The position numbers and the translations under genes were made by a program. Shown here one piece after another: positions 37,952-46,839 of a stretch of 64,000 nucleotides of DNA (the stretch's first letter is position 1; the number at the start of each line of letters is the position of its first letter). The notes under the pieces are model-generated. The model was not told the DNA's origin, did no database searches, and worked only from the letters and a program-made list of their open reading frames with translations. The stretch lies in assembly GCF_024385465.1 (NCBI RefSeq), contig NZ_JANFLS010000002.1:806001-870000 (forward strand), in the 5' to 3' direction. The DNA is from Arthrobacter sp. zg-Y844 (GTDB lineage: Bacteria > Actinomycetota > Actinomycetes > Actinomycetales > Micrococcaceae).

Positions 37952-38605
37952 CTAGAGCGTCACGCCGTCGGGAAGTTCCGGTGCATCGAATTTCTGCCGC
38001 TCGCATTCGGCCTTGAGCTGCGGGTAGGTGTCGGCAATCAGGTCCAGGATGCGGTTCCGGACCACCAGGTACGCCTCGCCGACGCCCACCACGCCCTTGA
38101 ATTCCTGAAGCTCCTCCTCGTAGGAGGTCTGCTGGTGCCGCAGGTAATTCACGGTCAGCCGGTTCAGCCGCGACGGTGCCGTGGAAAGGCTGGCCGGGGA
38201 CTGCTTGCCGCGGAGACGTCCGTTGAAATGCCCGATCGCCTTGCGCTGCATGGTTTCCCACGGCTCGGGAACAATGCGCAGCTCCAGCGCTTCGGCGACG
38301 GCGACCGCTGCCTTCTTCTTCACCAGGGCACGTTCCCGTGCCGCCAGCTGCCGGTTGCGTGAGGCTTCGCGGGCCTTGGCGTACTCCGGTGTGGCCTCGA
38401 TGGCAACAACCCGTTCCAGGGCGTAGAGCTTCATGGGGGCTGCCTTGCGGGAAAACGGGTTCCGTGCGGTCTTGTCCGGTTCGGGCAGGAAGGTCTTGAT
38501 CTGTCCGTCGGTCCAGCCCCGCTCCTTCTTCAGGTCATTGGCGATGAGCATGCCCTCGCTGTTGGCCGGTTTGGGACGCGGCGGATGGTGTTTGCCTCTG
38601 GGCAC
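37952..38605 (-). CDS. Conserved-looking hypothetical protein, XPA-C-like module
   Basis: 217 residues, basic, with no signal peptide or membrane helix. Residues 22-70 contain ERGWTDGQIKTFLPEPD, then NP (49-50) and PMKLYALERV (57-66). The order NP, then MKLY, then a hydrophobic helix resembles the C-terminal DNA-binding part of eukaryotic XPA proteins. Residues 75-105 form a charged Ala/Arg/Lys helix, possibly coiled coil. The rest shows no known motif. Start GTG at 38605 follows GGGGAG. I do not recognise the gene, and the XPA resemblance is only a visual impression. Confidence 0.7.
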   Translation of the reverse strand: MPRGKHHPPRPKPANSEGMLIANDLKKERGWTDGQIKTFLPEPDKTARNPFSRKAAPMKLYALERVVAIEATPEYAKAREASRNRQLAARERALVKKKAAVAVAEALELRIVPEPWETMQRKAIGHFNGRLRGKQSPASLSTAPSRLNRLTVNYLRHQQTSYEEELQEFKGVVGVGEAYLVVRNRILDLIADTYPQLKAECERQKFDAPELPDGVTL

Positions 38606-38669
38606 GGTGCTCCCCGGATGTAGGAATGGTGTTTTTCCATTCTAGAAGAGCACCGGTGTCCGGAAATGC

Positions 38670-38705
38670 AAAAACGCCGCCATTCCCGGGCGGGAACGAC
38701 GGCGG
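38670..38705 (-). terminator. Rho-independent terminator after the 58-residue gene
   Basis: On the minus strand a 13-bp stem with two wobble pairs is followed by five T residues (38670-38674). Confidence 0.85.
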
Positions 38706-38733
38706 AGACTTCTTCTGCGCTGTGCCTTGTGCG

Positions 38734-38910
38734 TTAGGCGGTTGCTTCGGCGATGACCTGGCTGGGGGCCGGTTCTGCGTTCAGCATGGCGATTTCGGCC
38801 GCCGATACTCCCCCGGCAACCAGCGCACATCCGGCGGCAATGGCCGTGACCTGTGCGGTGAATCGTGAAGTGGTGGTCCTGGTGCGCGTCACTGCAACGT
38901 GCTTCAACAT
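38734..38910 (-). CDS. 58-residue putative exported or membrane peptide
   Basis: The frame gives a basic N-terminus (KHVAVTRTRTTTSR), a hydrophobic core (TAIAAGCALVAGGVSA) and a short Ala/Glu/Pro-rich tail. This is a signal-peptide or single-helix pattern. An AGGGAG ribosome site lies about 10 bases before the ATG at 38910, and a good terminator follows the stop codon, which together support a real small gene. An upstream in-frame start at 39024 is rejected. Function unknown. Confidence 0.65.
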   Translation of the reverse strand: MLKHVAVTRTRTTTSRFTAQVTAIAAGCALVAGGVSAAEIAMLNAEPAPSQVIAEATA

Positions 38911-39159
38911 ATAGCTGATGCTCCCTTCGAGAGGCATGGGATGGTACTCCGGGCACAACGAATCGGTGTGCCGCAAAGCGGTGGCTTCTGTGCCGGAGTG
39001 GTGATGTTGCGGTTCGTCGCCCAAGGCGGACCGCGGATTTCAGGAGAGGCTGCGCGTGGTGCCGATACCGGCTGCGCTTATGGGGCCTTCGGATCCTGTC
39101 CGCTTTCCATTCTAGTGGTATTACCTTCTGCGCTCAAGGTGCGGGGCCCGGGATGGCAG

Positions 39160-39165
39160 TACGTT
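39160..39165 (+). promoter_or_regulatory. -10 element TACGTT, leaderless start at 39173
   Basis: TACGTT ends 7 bases before the ATG of the first hydrolase gene. No ribosome site is visible. Confidence 0.5.
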
Positions 39166-39172
39166 TGAACAC

Positions 39173-39850
39173 ATGCAAGTTGATCATCTTGACCTGTCCA
39201 TTCCCGTCGGCGAGGGGACCGTATCCGCCGTTTTGTCCCGTCCCGCGGGCGCGGAGGTGACCGTCGTCGTCGCCCATGGCGCCGGCACCGGGATGGAACA
39301 CCCCTTCCTCGCCGGGTTTACCGGCGCATTGAACGACGGCGGCGCGGCCACCCTGCGCTTCAACTTCCCGTACCGCGAAGCCGGGAAGAAGTTCCCGGAC
39401 CGGGCTCCCGTGGCCGTCGAAACGTGGAAGGCCGTTATGGCCGCGGTGGCGGCGCGCGACGGCGGCGGGCCGGTCTGGGCGTGCGGAAAGTCATTCGGCG
39501 GCCGGATGGCGTCCATGGCGGTGGCGGAGGGCATGCCTGCGGCCGGCCTGGTGTACCTGGGCTACCCTCTGCATCCGCCCGGCAAGCCGGAGAAGCTGCG
39601 CGACGAGCATTTGTACGGCCTGGCCCTGCCGATGCTGTTCCTGCAGGGAACCCGTGACACTTTTGCCCTGCCGGGAGAACTCGAACCGGTGGCCGAGCGG
39701 ATCGGCCCGAACGCGCACGTCCAGCGCGTGGAAGGCGGCAACCACTCCTTTGAGATCCGCGGGCAGAAGCGTACGCCCGATGCCATCGGTGCCGGACTCG
39801 CTGAGCCGGTCCTGCGGTTTATCCGGGCCACGGAAGCCGGGAGGACTTGA
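39173..39850 (+). CDS. Alpha/beta hydrolase, KANSL3/Tex30-like
   Basis: 225-residue hydrolase. AHGAGTGMEHPF is the oxyanion region; the nucleophile is Ser in GKSFGGRMAS; the acid is Asp in LQGTRDTFA; the histidine is in GGNHSFEI. This order matches the small dienelactone-hydrolase-like family of KANSL3/Tex30. Substrate unknown. Its stop overlaps the start of the next hydrolase gene (TGATG). Confidence 0.85.
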   Translation: MQVDHLDLSIPVGEGTVSAVLSRPAGAEVTVVVAHGAGTGMEHPFLAGFTGALNDGGAATLRFNFPYREAGKKFPDRAPVAVETWKAVMAAVAARDGGGPVWACGKSFGGRMASMAVAEGMPAAGLVYLGYPLHPPGKPEKLRDEHLYGLALPMLFLQGTRDTFALPGELEPVAERIGPNAHVQRVEGGNHSFEIRGQKRTPDAIGAGLAEPVLRFIRATEAGRT

Positions 39851-40749
39851 TGGCAAGCCTGCCGATGCAGCTCCTGGCGCCGTATCTGCGGCTGACCCGC
39901 AAGCCGCTGACGGCCACGGCGGAACGCGCGGAGGCAAGACTGGCGCGGCGCAAGCGGGCCGCCCTGCCTCCCCGAAGCCTGTTGCGGAAGTTCCGGGTGG
40001 AGCAGAGGAGCGTCGCGGGGTTCTCCTGCTACTCGGTGTTGCCCCGGGCCGAGGGCAGCTCCGTGCCCGGAACTGCCGTCCAGGCGGTGTTGTACCTGCA
40101 TGGGGGTTCGTACATCAGCCCGATCAGCGCCTGGCACTGGCGGTTCATCGCCCGCCTGGCGGCAGCGGGCCACCGGGTGGAGGTTCCGCTGTACGGGCTG
40201 GCACCGGAATCCAGCCATCGGGATGCGTCCGGACTGCTGGCGGCCGTGTACCGGAACCTGCTTGAAGACTTCGATTCCCAGGATGTGGCTTTTATGGGCG
40301 ACTCGGCCGGTGGTGGACTGGCCCTGGCCTTTGCCCAGCAGCTGGCGGAATATTCACTGCCTCTGCCGCGGCGTTTGGTCCTGCTGTCCCCCTGGGTGGA
40401 CGTGGCCATGGAAAATCCGGAGCTTGCCGCGGTTGAAGCGGTGGATCCGTGGCTTAGCCGTGCCGGGCTTCGGGTTGCCGCACGTGCCTGGGCGTCCGGT
40501 GATCCCCTGGCTGATCCCCGGGTCAGTCCCGTCAACGGGACAATGTCGGGGCTCCCGCCGACGGATGTGTTTGTCGGAACCCATGACCTGCCCTACCCGG
40601 ATGTGCTCAGGCTGGAAAGCCGGATGAGGTCTGCCGGCATCCCTGTTTCGCTGCACATCGCTGACGGCGGGGTCCATGTTTACCCGCTGCTTCCCGTGCC
40701 TGAAGGGCGGGCCGCACGGAAGAAGATACTGGAGCTGCTGCGGTCTTGA
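39850..40749 (+). CDS. Alpha/beta hydrolase, HSL/acetyl-esterase type
   Basis: 299 residues. HGGSYISPIS is the HGG oxyanion motif of the hormone-sensitive-lipase family; GDSAGGGLAL holds the catalytic Ser; VDPWLSR and the terminal GGVHVYPLLP hold the later triad residues. Probably an esterase or lipase on short acyl chains. It is translationally coupled to the previous hydrolase. Confidence 0.88.
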   Translation: MASLPMQLLAPYLRLTRKPLTATAERAEARLARRKRAALPPRSLLRKFRVEQRSVAGFSCYSVLPRAEGSSVPGTAVQAVLYLHGGSYISPISAWHWRFIARLAAAGHRVEVPLYGLAPESSHRDASGLLAAVYRNLLEDFDSQDVAFMGDSAGGGLALAFAQQLAEYSLPLPRRLVLLSPWVDVAMENPELAAVEAVDPWLSRAGLRVAARAWASGDPLADPRVSPVNGTMSGLPPTDVFVGTHDLPYPDVLRLESRMRSAGIPVSLHIADGGVHVYPLLPVPEGRAARKKILELLRS

Positions 40750-40783
40750 GCCAGCAGCTCCGGTCCCGTCCCGGAGCTACGGG

Positions 40784-41458
40784 CTACCGGGTGCGCTCGT
40801 AGCGCCACCCGGTTTTGTCCATCACGAGCCGGTGCCGCGCCGGCCTGGCATCACCCGAAGCACCGCCCGCGCCGTCGTACTCCTCGTCGCCCGCCCAGGC
40901 AAGGACGGTCGCGGGCTCGTATCCGGTGAGGGGGCGGGTCCGGAAGGTTTCCGGGTCGGCATCCGCGAGCCGGGCAAGGGCCGCACCGGCGGAGGCATCG
41001 GAGGTCAGGGAGTGCAGCGTGACCCAGGTCGGTGCAACCAGCTGAATCAGCCCGTTGCGGTGCCGGTCCAGAGCTTCCGCCGGCAAGAGCCACACGTGGT
41101 TGAGCAGCTCCCCCGGATTGAGGTGAATATCCCCGGCCGGAGCCTTCGCGGCAAAGAACCATGTCTGGTACCGACGGGGGATGTTTTCCGGCGGAATCCA
41201 GCAGGAAAGCGGCACCAGATCCTCAGGGTCCAGCGCGAGTCCGGTCTCTTCCGCGGTTTCGCGGACTCCGGCCCGCCGGGCGGCTTCTGCTTCGGGCTCT
41301 CCTTCGACACGGTCTTCCGGGTCCACCCGGCCGCCGGGAAAGACCCAGGCACCGCCGAAGGAGCCCGCGGTCGGCCGCTCCAGCAGCAGGACCTCGGGGC
41401 CGGCGTCGGAATCCCGCAGCAGTACGACAGTGGCCGCCGTACCGGTTAGTTCGCTCAT
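40784..41458 (-). CDS. NUDIX hydrolase, NUDT7/NUDT19-like
   Basis: 224 residues. The Nudix box is extended: GGRVDPEDR, then a spacer, then RETAEETGLAL, as in the coenzyme-A-type subfamily. It would hydrolyse a nucleoside-diphosphate-linked substrate such as CoA derivatives; this is inferred from the subfamily look. The ATG at 41458 is used; a TATGCT hexamer lies 7 bases upstream of it, so a leaderless mRNA is predicted. Confidence 0.85.
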   Translation of the reverse strand: MSELTGTAATVVLLRDSDAGPEVLLLERPTAGSFGGAWVFPGGRVDPEDRVEGEPEAEAARRAGVRETAEETGLALDPEDLVPLSCWIPPENIPRRYQTWFFAAKAPAGDIHLNPGELLNHVWLLPAEALDRHRNGLIQLVAPTWVTLHSLTSDASAGAALARLADADPETFRTRPLTGYEPATVLAWAGDEEYDGAGGASGDARPARHRLVMDKTGWRYERTR

Positions 41459-41465
41459 TGATAAG

Positions 41466-41471
41466 AGCATA
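41466..41471 (-). promoter_or_regulatory. -10 element TATGCT, leaderless start of the NUDIX gene
   Basis: TATGCT on the minus strand ends 7 bases before the ATG at 41458. Confidence 0.5.
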
Positions 41472-41512
41472 ACGAATACCGGCGGCGGCCACTGCGGGGG
41501 TCGAGTGGAGCG

Positions 41513-42241
41513 CTAGAGCACCTTGGCCAGGAAGTCCTGCAGGCGCGGGGCCTGGGGGCTGCCGAAGAGCAGGCCCGGGGTGTTCTCTTCGACGATGTGG
41601 CCGTCGGCCATGAAGATCACGCGGTCAGCCACTTCGCGGGCGAAGCCCATTTCGTGGGTGACAACGACCATGGTCATGCCTTCCCGGGCCAGGTCACGGA
41701 TGACCTGGAGCACTTCGCCCACCATTTCCGGGTCGAGGGCGGAGGTGGCCTCGTCGAAGAGCATGATGTCCGGCTGCATGGCCAGCGCGCGGGCAATAGC
41801 CACACGCTGCTTCTGGCCGCCGGACAGCTGAGCCGGGCGTGCGTCGGCCTTGTCTGCCAGGCCGACCCGGTCCAGCAGTGCCAGCGCGGTCTTGCGGACC
41901 TCGGCCTTCGGCGCCTTCTTCAGCTGCACCGGAGCGAGCATGATGTTGTCCAGCACGCTCATGTGCGGGAACAGGTTGAAGTGCTGGAAGACCATGCCGA
42001 TGTGCTGGCGCACCTCGTTCAGGTTCACCTTTGGATCGGTGAGGTCAAAACCGTCGACTTTCACCGTGCCGCCGGTGATGTCTTCGAGCTTGTTGAGGCA
42101 GCGAAGGAACGTGGACTTGCCGGAACCGGAGGGGCCGATCACGCAGACCACTTCGCCTTCGGCCACACTGACGTCCAGGCCCTTGAGGACCTCGTTGGAT
42201 CCGTAGGACTTCCGGAGTCCGATGGTTTGGATCTTGCTCAC
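41513..42241 (-). CDS. glnQ: Amino-acid ABC transporter ATPase, GlnQ type
   Basis: 242-residue ATPase with Walker [10 protein letters not shown], signature LSGGQKQR, Walker [14 protein letters not shown] and switch His in [15 protein letters not shown], typical of polar amino-acid importers. Its ATG overlaps the end of the fused binding-protein/permease gene by four bases. Glutamine or glutamate is the likely substrate by family and by nearby glnA/glnE, but the specificity is not certain. Confidence 0.93.
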   Translation of the reverse strand: MSKIQTIGLRKSYGSNEVLKGLDVSVAEGEVVCVIGPSGSGKSTFLRCLNKLEDITGGTVKVDGFDLTDPKVNLNEVRQHIGMVFQHFNLFPHMSVLDNIMLAPVQLKKAPKAEVRKTALALLDRVGLADKADARPAQLSGGQKQRVAIARALAMQPDIMLFDEATSALDPEMVGEVLQVIRDLAREGMTMVVVTHEMGFAREVADRVIFMADGHIVEENTPGLLFGSPQAPRLQDFLAKVL

Positions 42242-43698
42242 TTGTTAAACCTCTTATCCAGGACGTCCGCCAGCTTGGTCAGCAGCGTAATCACGATGAA
42301 GTACAGGGCCGCCACGATGATCAGGACCTCCGCGGTACGGAAGTTCACCGCGTAGATCTGCTGGCCCTGGTACGTCAGCTCCGCAAAGCCGATAACCGCA
42401 AGCAGGGAGGTGTCCTTCAAGGTAATGACGAACTGGTTGATGAAGGAAGGCGTCATGATCTTGATGGCCTGGGGAATGATGACCTTCTGCATGGTCTTCC
42501 CGTAGCCCAGTCCGAGGCTGCGTGCCGCTTCCATCTGGCCGGGATCCACGGACTGGATGCCGCCGCGGACAATCTCGGTCATGTAGGCGCCGGCGTTCAG
42601 GCTCAGCGTCAGCACGCCGGCCGTAAGTACGTCCACCGGCTGGCCGATGATCTGCGGCAGGCCGAAGTAGAAGAAGAAGGCCTGGACCAGCACCGGGGTG
42701 CCGCGGAAGATGCTCACGTACACGGTGGCGATGCCGCGCAGGATCTTTGACGAGCCGACCTTCAGGAAGCCGAAGAACACGCCCAGGACGAGGGCGAAGA
42801 GCAACGACAGCGCGGTTGCCAGCAGGGTCAGGCCCATGCCCTTGGCGAAGGCCGGGCCGTTGTCCGTGATGAGGGACCAGAAGCTTGAGTCCTTGGCACC
42901 GGCTTCCAGGTAGGTATCCAGGATTTCGTCGTACTCGCCGCTTTCCTTCAAGTCGGCGAGGCCGGCGTTGAAGGCGGTGAGGAGCTCGGGGTTGGCACCC
43001 TTGTTCACGGCGAATCCGTACGAGCTGCCGGCTTCCTTTTCGGTGACGGTCTTCAGGCCGTTGCCGGAGGCCACGCCGTAGGCAAGCACGGGGTAATCAT
43101 CAAACACGGCCACGGAGCCGCCGGCCTTGACGTCGTCGTACATCTGGGCGGACTGCGCGAACGCAACCACCTCAAAGCCGTACTGGTCCTTGATGGACTC
43201 GGCGAAGGTCTGCCCTTCCGTGCCGGTCTTGACCGCTACGCGCTTGCCGCGCAGGTCCTCGTACCCCTTGACGTCGTTGTTGTTCTCGGCGACGGCCATC
43301 TGGATGCCGGACTCGAAGTACGGATCCGAGAAGTCGAAGACCTGCCGGCGCTCATCCGTGATGGACATGCCGGCAATGACGCCGTCCACCTGGTTGGACT
43401 GCAGCGACTGCAGCGCCGCGTCAAAGCCGAGGGACTGGATTTCGACATTGAAGCCCTCCTCCTCGGCGATTGCGTTGAGAAGGTCCATATCGATACCGAC
43501 CAGTTCGCCGTTTTCACGGAATTCGAACGGTGCGAAAGTGGTATCGGTGCCGATGACGAAGGTCTCACCCTCGACGCCGTCCGCTGCATAGGCTCCGGCC
43601 GCAGGTATCCCCAGCAGCAAAGCCAGGGTTGCGAGGAAGGTGGTCAGCGGTACGGCCAGTTTAGCCGGGCCCTTTAAGGCCCGTTTGCCACTAAGCAA
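42238..43698 (-). CDS. Fused substrate-binding protein and permease of an amino-acid ABC importer
   Basis: 486-residue fusion. A signal-anchor occupies residues 1-38. Residues 45-268 are a family-3 solute-binding domain ([27 protein letters not shown] in part, [19 protein letters not shown]). Residues 285-480 are the permease, with about five helices and the EAA loop [14 protein letters not shown]. Fused GlnPH-type importers carry the binding domain on the outer face of the membrane. It forms a two-gene operon with the ATPase. Confidence 0.93.
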   Translation of the reverse strand: MLSGKRALKGPAKLAVPLTTFLATLALLLGIPAAGAYAADGVEGETFVIGTDTTFAPFEFRENGELVGIDMDLLNAIAEEEGFNVEIQSLGFDAALQSLQSNQVDGVIAGMSITDERRQVFDFSDPYFESGIQMAVAENNNDVKGYEDLRGKRVAVKTGTEGQTFAESIKDQYGFEVVAFAQSAQMYDDVKAGGSVAVFDDYPVLAYGVASGNGLKTVTEKEAGSSYGFAVNKGANPELLTAFNAGLADLKESGEYDEILDTYLEAGAKDSSFWSLITDNGPAFAKGMGLTLLATALSLLFALVLGVFFGFLKVGSSKILRGIATVYVSIFRGTPVLVQAFFFYFGLPQIIGQPVDVLTAGVLTLSLNAGAYMTEIVRGGIQSVDPGQMEAARSLGLGYGKTMQKVIIPQAIKIMTPSFINQFVITLKDTSLLAVIGFAELTYQGQQIYAVNFRTAEVLIIVAALYFIVITLLTKLADVLDKRFNK

Positions 43699-43808
43699 AG
43701 TAAACGTCTCCTAGCTCTATCACTGCGGCACACGCCGCAAATGCCCTCATAGAGCGTACCTAGAGCAGTGGCAATGCAACGAACCGATTGGGCCGTCAGC
43801 GACGTGAG

Positions 43809-46800
43809 CTAGGTCCCGTATCCGTAGAAATACCGTTCGAAAACGGCCCGGGCGTGCCGGGTGAGCTTGAGATAGTCCTCCTCCAGGTCCCCGCCCTGGC
43901 CGGCGCCGTAACCGCACCAGCGGGCCACGGCGTCCAGTTCCCGGCGGGAGGACGGCAGCACATCGGGGTTCCGTCCGCCGCGGATCACATTTGCGCTTCG
44001 GACCCGGCTGGCGAGCAGCCAGGCCTGCCGGAGGGTGTCGACGTCGACGGCGGGAAGCAGGTCCGCTGCCTCGATCGCGTCCAGCGCGGGTAGTGTCGCC
44101 GTCGTCCGCAGCTCCGGCACCCGGTGTGCGTGCTGCAGCTGGAGCAGCTGGACCAGCCACTCGACGTCGCTGAGGCTGCCGCGTCCGAGTTTGAGCTGGC
44201 GGGAGGGATCCGCGCCCCGGGGCAGGCGTTCGGCTTCCACCCTGGCCTTGATCCGGCGGATTTCCCGCACGTCCTTGACCGTAACCGCATCCGGGTAGCG
44301 GACCGGATCGATCAGCGCCATGAACTCTTCGGCAAGGGCATCGCTGCCGGCCATCGGACGTGCCCGCAGCAGGGCCTGTGCCTCCCAGATCACCGACCAG
44401 CGCTCGTAGTAGCCGGCGTAGGATTCCAGGCTGCGTACCATCGGCCCCTGCCGTCCTTCGGGGCGCAGCCCGGCGTCGAGAACCAACGGGCGTTCGGCCT
44501 GGACGGCCGGGCTGCAGGGCTGCTGCAGGAAGGTGGAGATCTGGGAGACGACCTTCTCGGCCTGCGCCTGCGCTGCGGCCGGGTCGGCGCCGGGCAACGG
44601 GCGGTGCACGTACATCACGTCCGCGTCGGAACCGTAGCCGATCTCGCGTCCGCCCTGCCGCCCCATCGCGACCACCAGCAGATCGGTGAGCTTCTCGCTG
44701 CCGCCGAATACCTCGGACTCCGCCACGTGCAGGGCCCCCAGGACTGCGGCACGGTCAGCATCGGCCAGGGCACGGCCGACGTCCTGCTGGCTGAGCAGGC
44801 CCGCACTGTCGGCGATGGCAATGCGCAGCATCTCCCGCCGGCGGATCAGCCGGATCAGCCGCATCGCCTCCGCGGGATGGGGGTGGCGGGACATCTTTGA
44901 CTGGATTTCCTGCCACTGCGTGTCAAACGACGCCGGCACCAGTTCCTTGTCGGAGGCCAGCCAGGACGTGGATTCCGGCGAAACCTCCAGCAGGTCGGTA
45001 ATGAACCGGCTTGAGGACAGGATGGAGCACAGCCGCTCCCCCGCGGCCGACGAATCGCGCAGCATGCCCAGGTACCAGTGCGTATCGCCCAGGTTTTCGC
45101 TGAGCCGCCGGAAACCCAGCAGGCCGGCGTCGGGGTCCACGCCGTCGGCCAGCCACGCCAGCAGCACCGGGAGGAGCTGCCGCTGCAGCGCGGCACGGCG
45201 GCTGACCCCCACGGTCAGAGCCTCGATGTGGCGCATGGCCCCGCGGGGATCTGCGTAGCCGAGTGCGGCCAGGCGGGCCTGCGCGGCCTCGGGCGTCAGC
45301 CGGACCTCGTCCGCGCTGAGGTTCGCCGCGGTGCTCAGCAGCGGGCGGTAGAAGATGCTCTCATGGAGCCGCCGTACCAGTCGCTTGCGGCGCTGCCACT
45401 GCTCCCGCAGGCGTTCGGCACTGGGCCGCTCCAGCGAAAGGGATCCCGCGCTGGACTTGGCCAGGGCCCGCAGTGCGGCCTCACCCTCGGGCATCAGGTG
45501 GGTCCGGCGCATGTGGACCATTTGGATGCGGTGTTCAAGGACACGGAGGTAGCGGTAGGACTCGTCCAGTTCCCGGGCATCGGTGCGCCCGATGTACCCG
45601 GCGTCGCTGAGCGCGGCAATCGCCGCGGTAGTGGTGCGCACCCGGAGGGATTCATCGATCCGGCCGTGCACCAGCTGCAGCAGCTGGACCGTGAATTCGA
45701 CGTCTCGCAGTCCGCCGCTGCCCAGCTTCAGCTGCCGCGCCTCTTCGTGGGCCGGAATGTTGTCGGTGACCCTGCGGCGCATGGCCTGCACCGATTCCAC
45801 GAATCCGTCCCGCTCGGAACTGCTCCAGATCAAGGGTGCGACGGCTTCTTCGTAGCGCCGGCCCAGGTCCCTGTCCCCTGCCATGGCGCGGGCCTTCAGG
45901 AGCGCCTGGAACTCCCAGCTGTGCGCCCAGCGCTGGTAGTAGTTCAGATGCGAGTCCAGCGTGCGCACCAGCGGGCCGTCCTTGCCCTCGGGGCGCAGGT
46001 TCGTATCCACCTCCCAAAGCGGGGGCTCCGGTGCCGAAGCGTTGATGGCGCGGGAAATCCCGGCGGCCAGCGCCGTGCCGATGGCGGAGGCCCGCTCTTC
46101 CGGCAGGCCGGAGGCTTCGATCACGTAGATGACGTCCACGTCGGAGATGTAGTTCAGTTCCCGCGCGCCGGCCTTGCCCATCCCGATGACGGCCAGGCGT
46201 ACAGCGGAGATCTCTTCGGCCGGATAGTTTGCCGTCAGCTCCGCCCGGGAGACCGCCAGCGCAGCTTCCAGGGCCGCGCCGGCCAGGTCGGCGAGTTCGC
46301 GTCCAGCCGCAGGCAGGAAGTCAGTGGGCGACGCCGCACCAAGGTCCCGCACGGCAAGGTCCAGCAGGTGCCGGCGGTACCGGGACCGCAGCGCCACGTA
46401 GGCTTCGATGCCCGTCAGGCCGGCCACGGGCGCTGCGCCGCTGCCCGCATGCACGGCGTCCAGCAGTGAGGCCCGCAGGGTGGGTTCATCGGTGCTGCCC
46501 GGTTCGGCGCGCAGCTCGCGGCGCAGCACTCCGACATCCCCGGGGTGCCGCATCAGGAACTCCGCCAGGGCATCGGAGGCCCCCAGGAGCCGGAACAGGG
46601 CTTCGCTCCGCTCGGCGCCGCCGTTGACCAGTTCCACCAGCTCCGGGGCACGGCCGATCAGCCGAACCAGCGACTGCAGTGCCAGGTCCGGATCCGCCGC
46701 GCAGTTGAACCCCGCGAACAGTGCGTCCTCATCGATGCCCTCAAGCTCCGAAGCCGCCAGGAACCGCGTGCTTTTTTCCAGGTCGCGGAAACCCGTGGCG

Positions 46801-46823
46801 ATCAGCCGTCGAGTCAGGCTCAT
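43809..46823 (-). CDS. glnE: Bifunctional glutamine synthetase adenylyltransferase/adenylyl-removing enzyme
   Basis: 1004-residue protein that adds AMP to, or removes it from, the GlnA tyrosine. The two nucleotidyltransferase domains are seen as YISDVDVIYV (about residue 230) and GYGSDADVMYV (about 730). Length is standard for actinobacterial GlnE. A GGAAAGGG ribosome site precedes the ATG at 46823. It lies 16 bases downstream of glnA2, forming an operon as in M. tuberculosis. Confidence 0.97.
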   Translation of the reverse strand: MSLTRRLIATGFRDLEKSTRFLAASELEGIDEDALFAGFNCAADPDLALQSLVRLIGRAPELVELVNGGAERSEALFRLLGASDALAEFLMRHPGDVGVLRRELRAEPGSTDEPTLRASLLDAVHAGSGAAPVAGLTGIEAYVALRSRYRRHLLDLAVRDLGAASPTDFLPAAGRELADLAGAALEAALAVSRAELTANYPAEEISAVRLAVIGMGKAGARELNYISDVDVIYVIEASGLPEERASAIGTALAAGISRAINASAPEPPLWEVDTNLRPEGKDGPLVRTLDSHLNYYQRWAHSWEFQALLKARAMAGDRDLGRRYEEAVAPLIWSSSERDGFVESVQAMRRRVTDNIPAHEEARQLKLGSGGLRDVEFTVQLLQLVHGRIDESLRVRTTTAAIAALSDAGYIGRTDARELDESYRYLRVLEHRIQMVHMRRTHLMPEGEAALRALAKSSAGSLSLERPSAERLREQWQRRKRLVRRLHESIFYRPLLSTAANLSADEVRLTPEAAQARLAALGYADPRGAMRHIEALTVGVSRRAALQRQLLPVLLAWLADGVDPDAGLLGFRRLSENLGDTHWYLGMLRDSSAAGERLCSILSSSRFITDLLEVSPESTSWLASDKELVPASFDTQWQEIQSKMSRHPHPAEAMRLIRLIRRREMLRIAIADSAGLLSQQDVGRALADADRAAVLGALHVAESEVFGGSEKLTDLLVVAMGRQGGREIGYGSDADVMYVHRPLPGADPAAAQAQAEKVVSQISTFLQQPCSPAVQAERPLVLDAGLRPEGRQGPMVRSLESYAGYYERWSVIWEAQALLRARPMAGSDALAEEFMALIDPVRYPDAVTVKDVREIRRIKARVEAERLPRGADPSRQLKLGRGSLSDVEWLVQLLQLQHAHRVPELRTTATLPALDAIEAADLLPAVDVDTLRQAWLLASRVRSANVIRGGRNPDVLPSSRRELDAVARWCGYGAGQGGDLEEDYLKLTRHARAVFERYFYGYGT

Positions 46824-46839
46824 CGGTGCCGGCCCTTTC

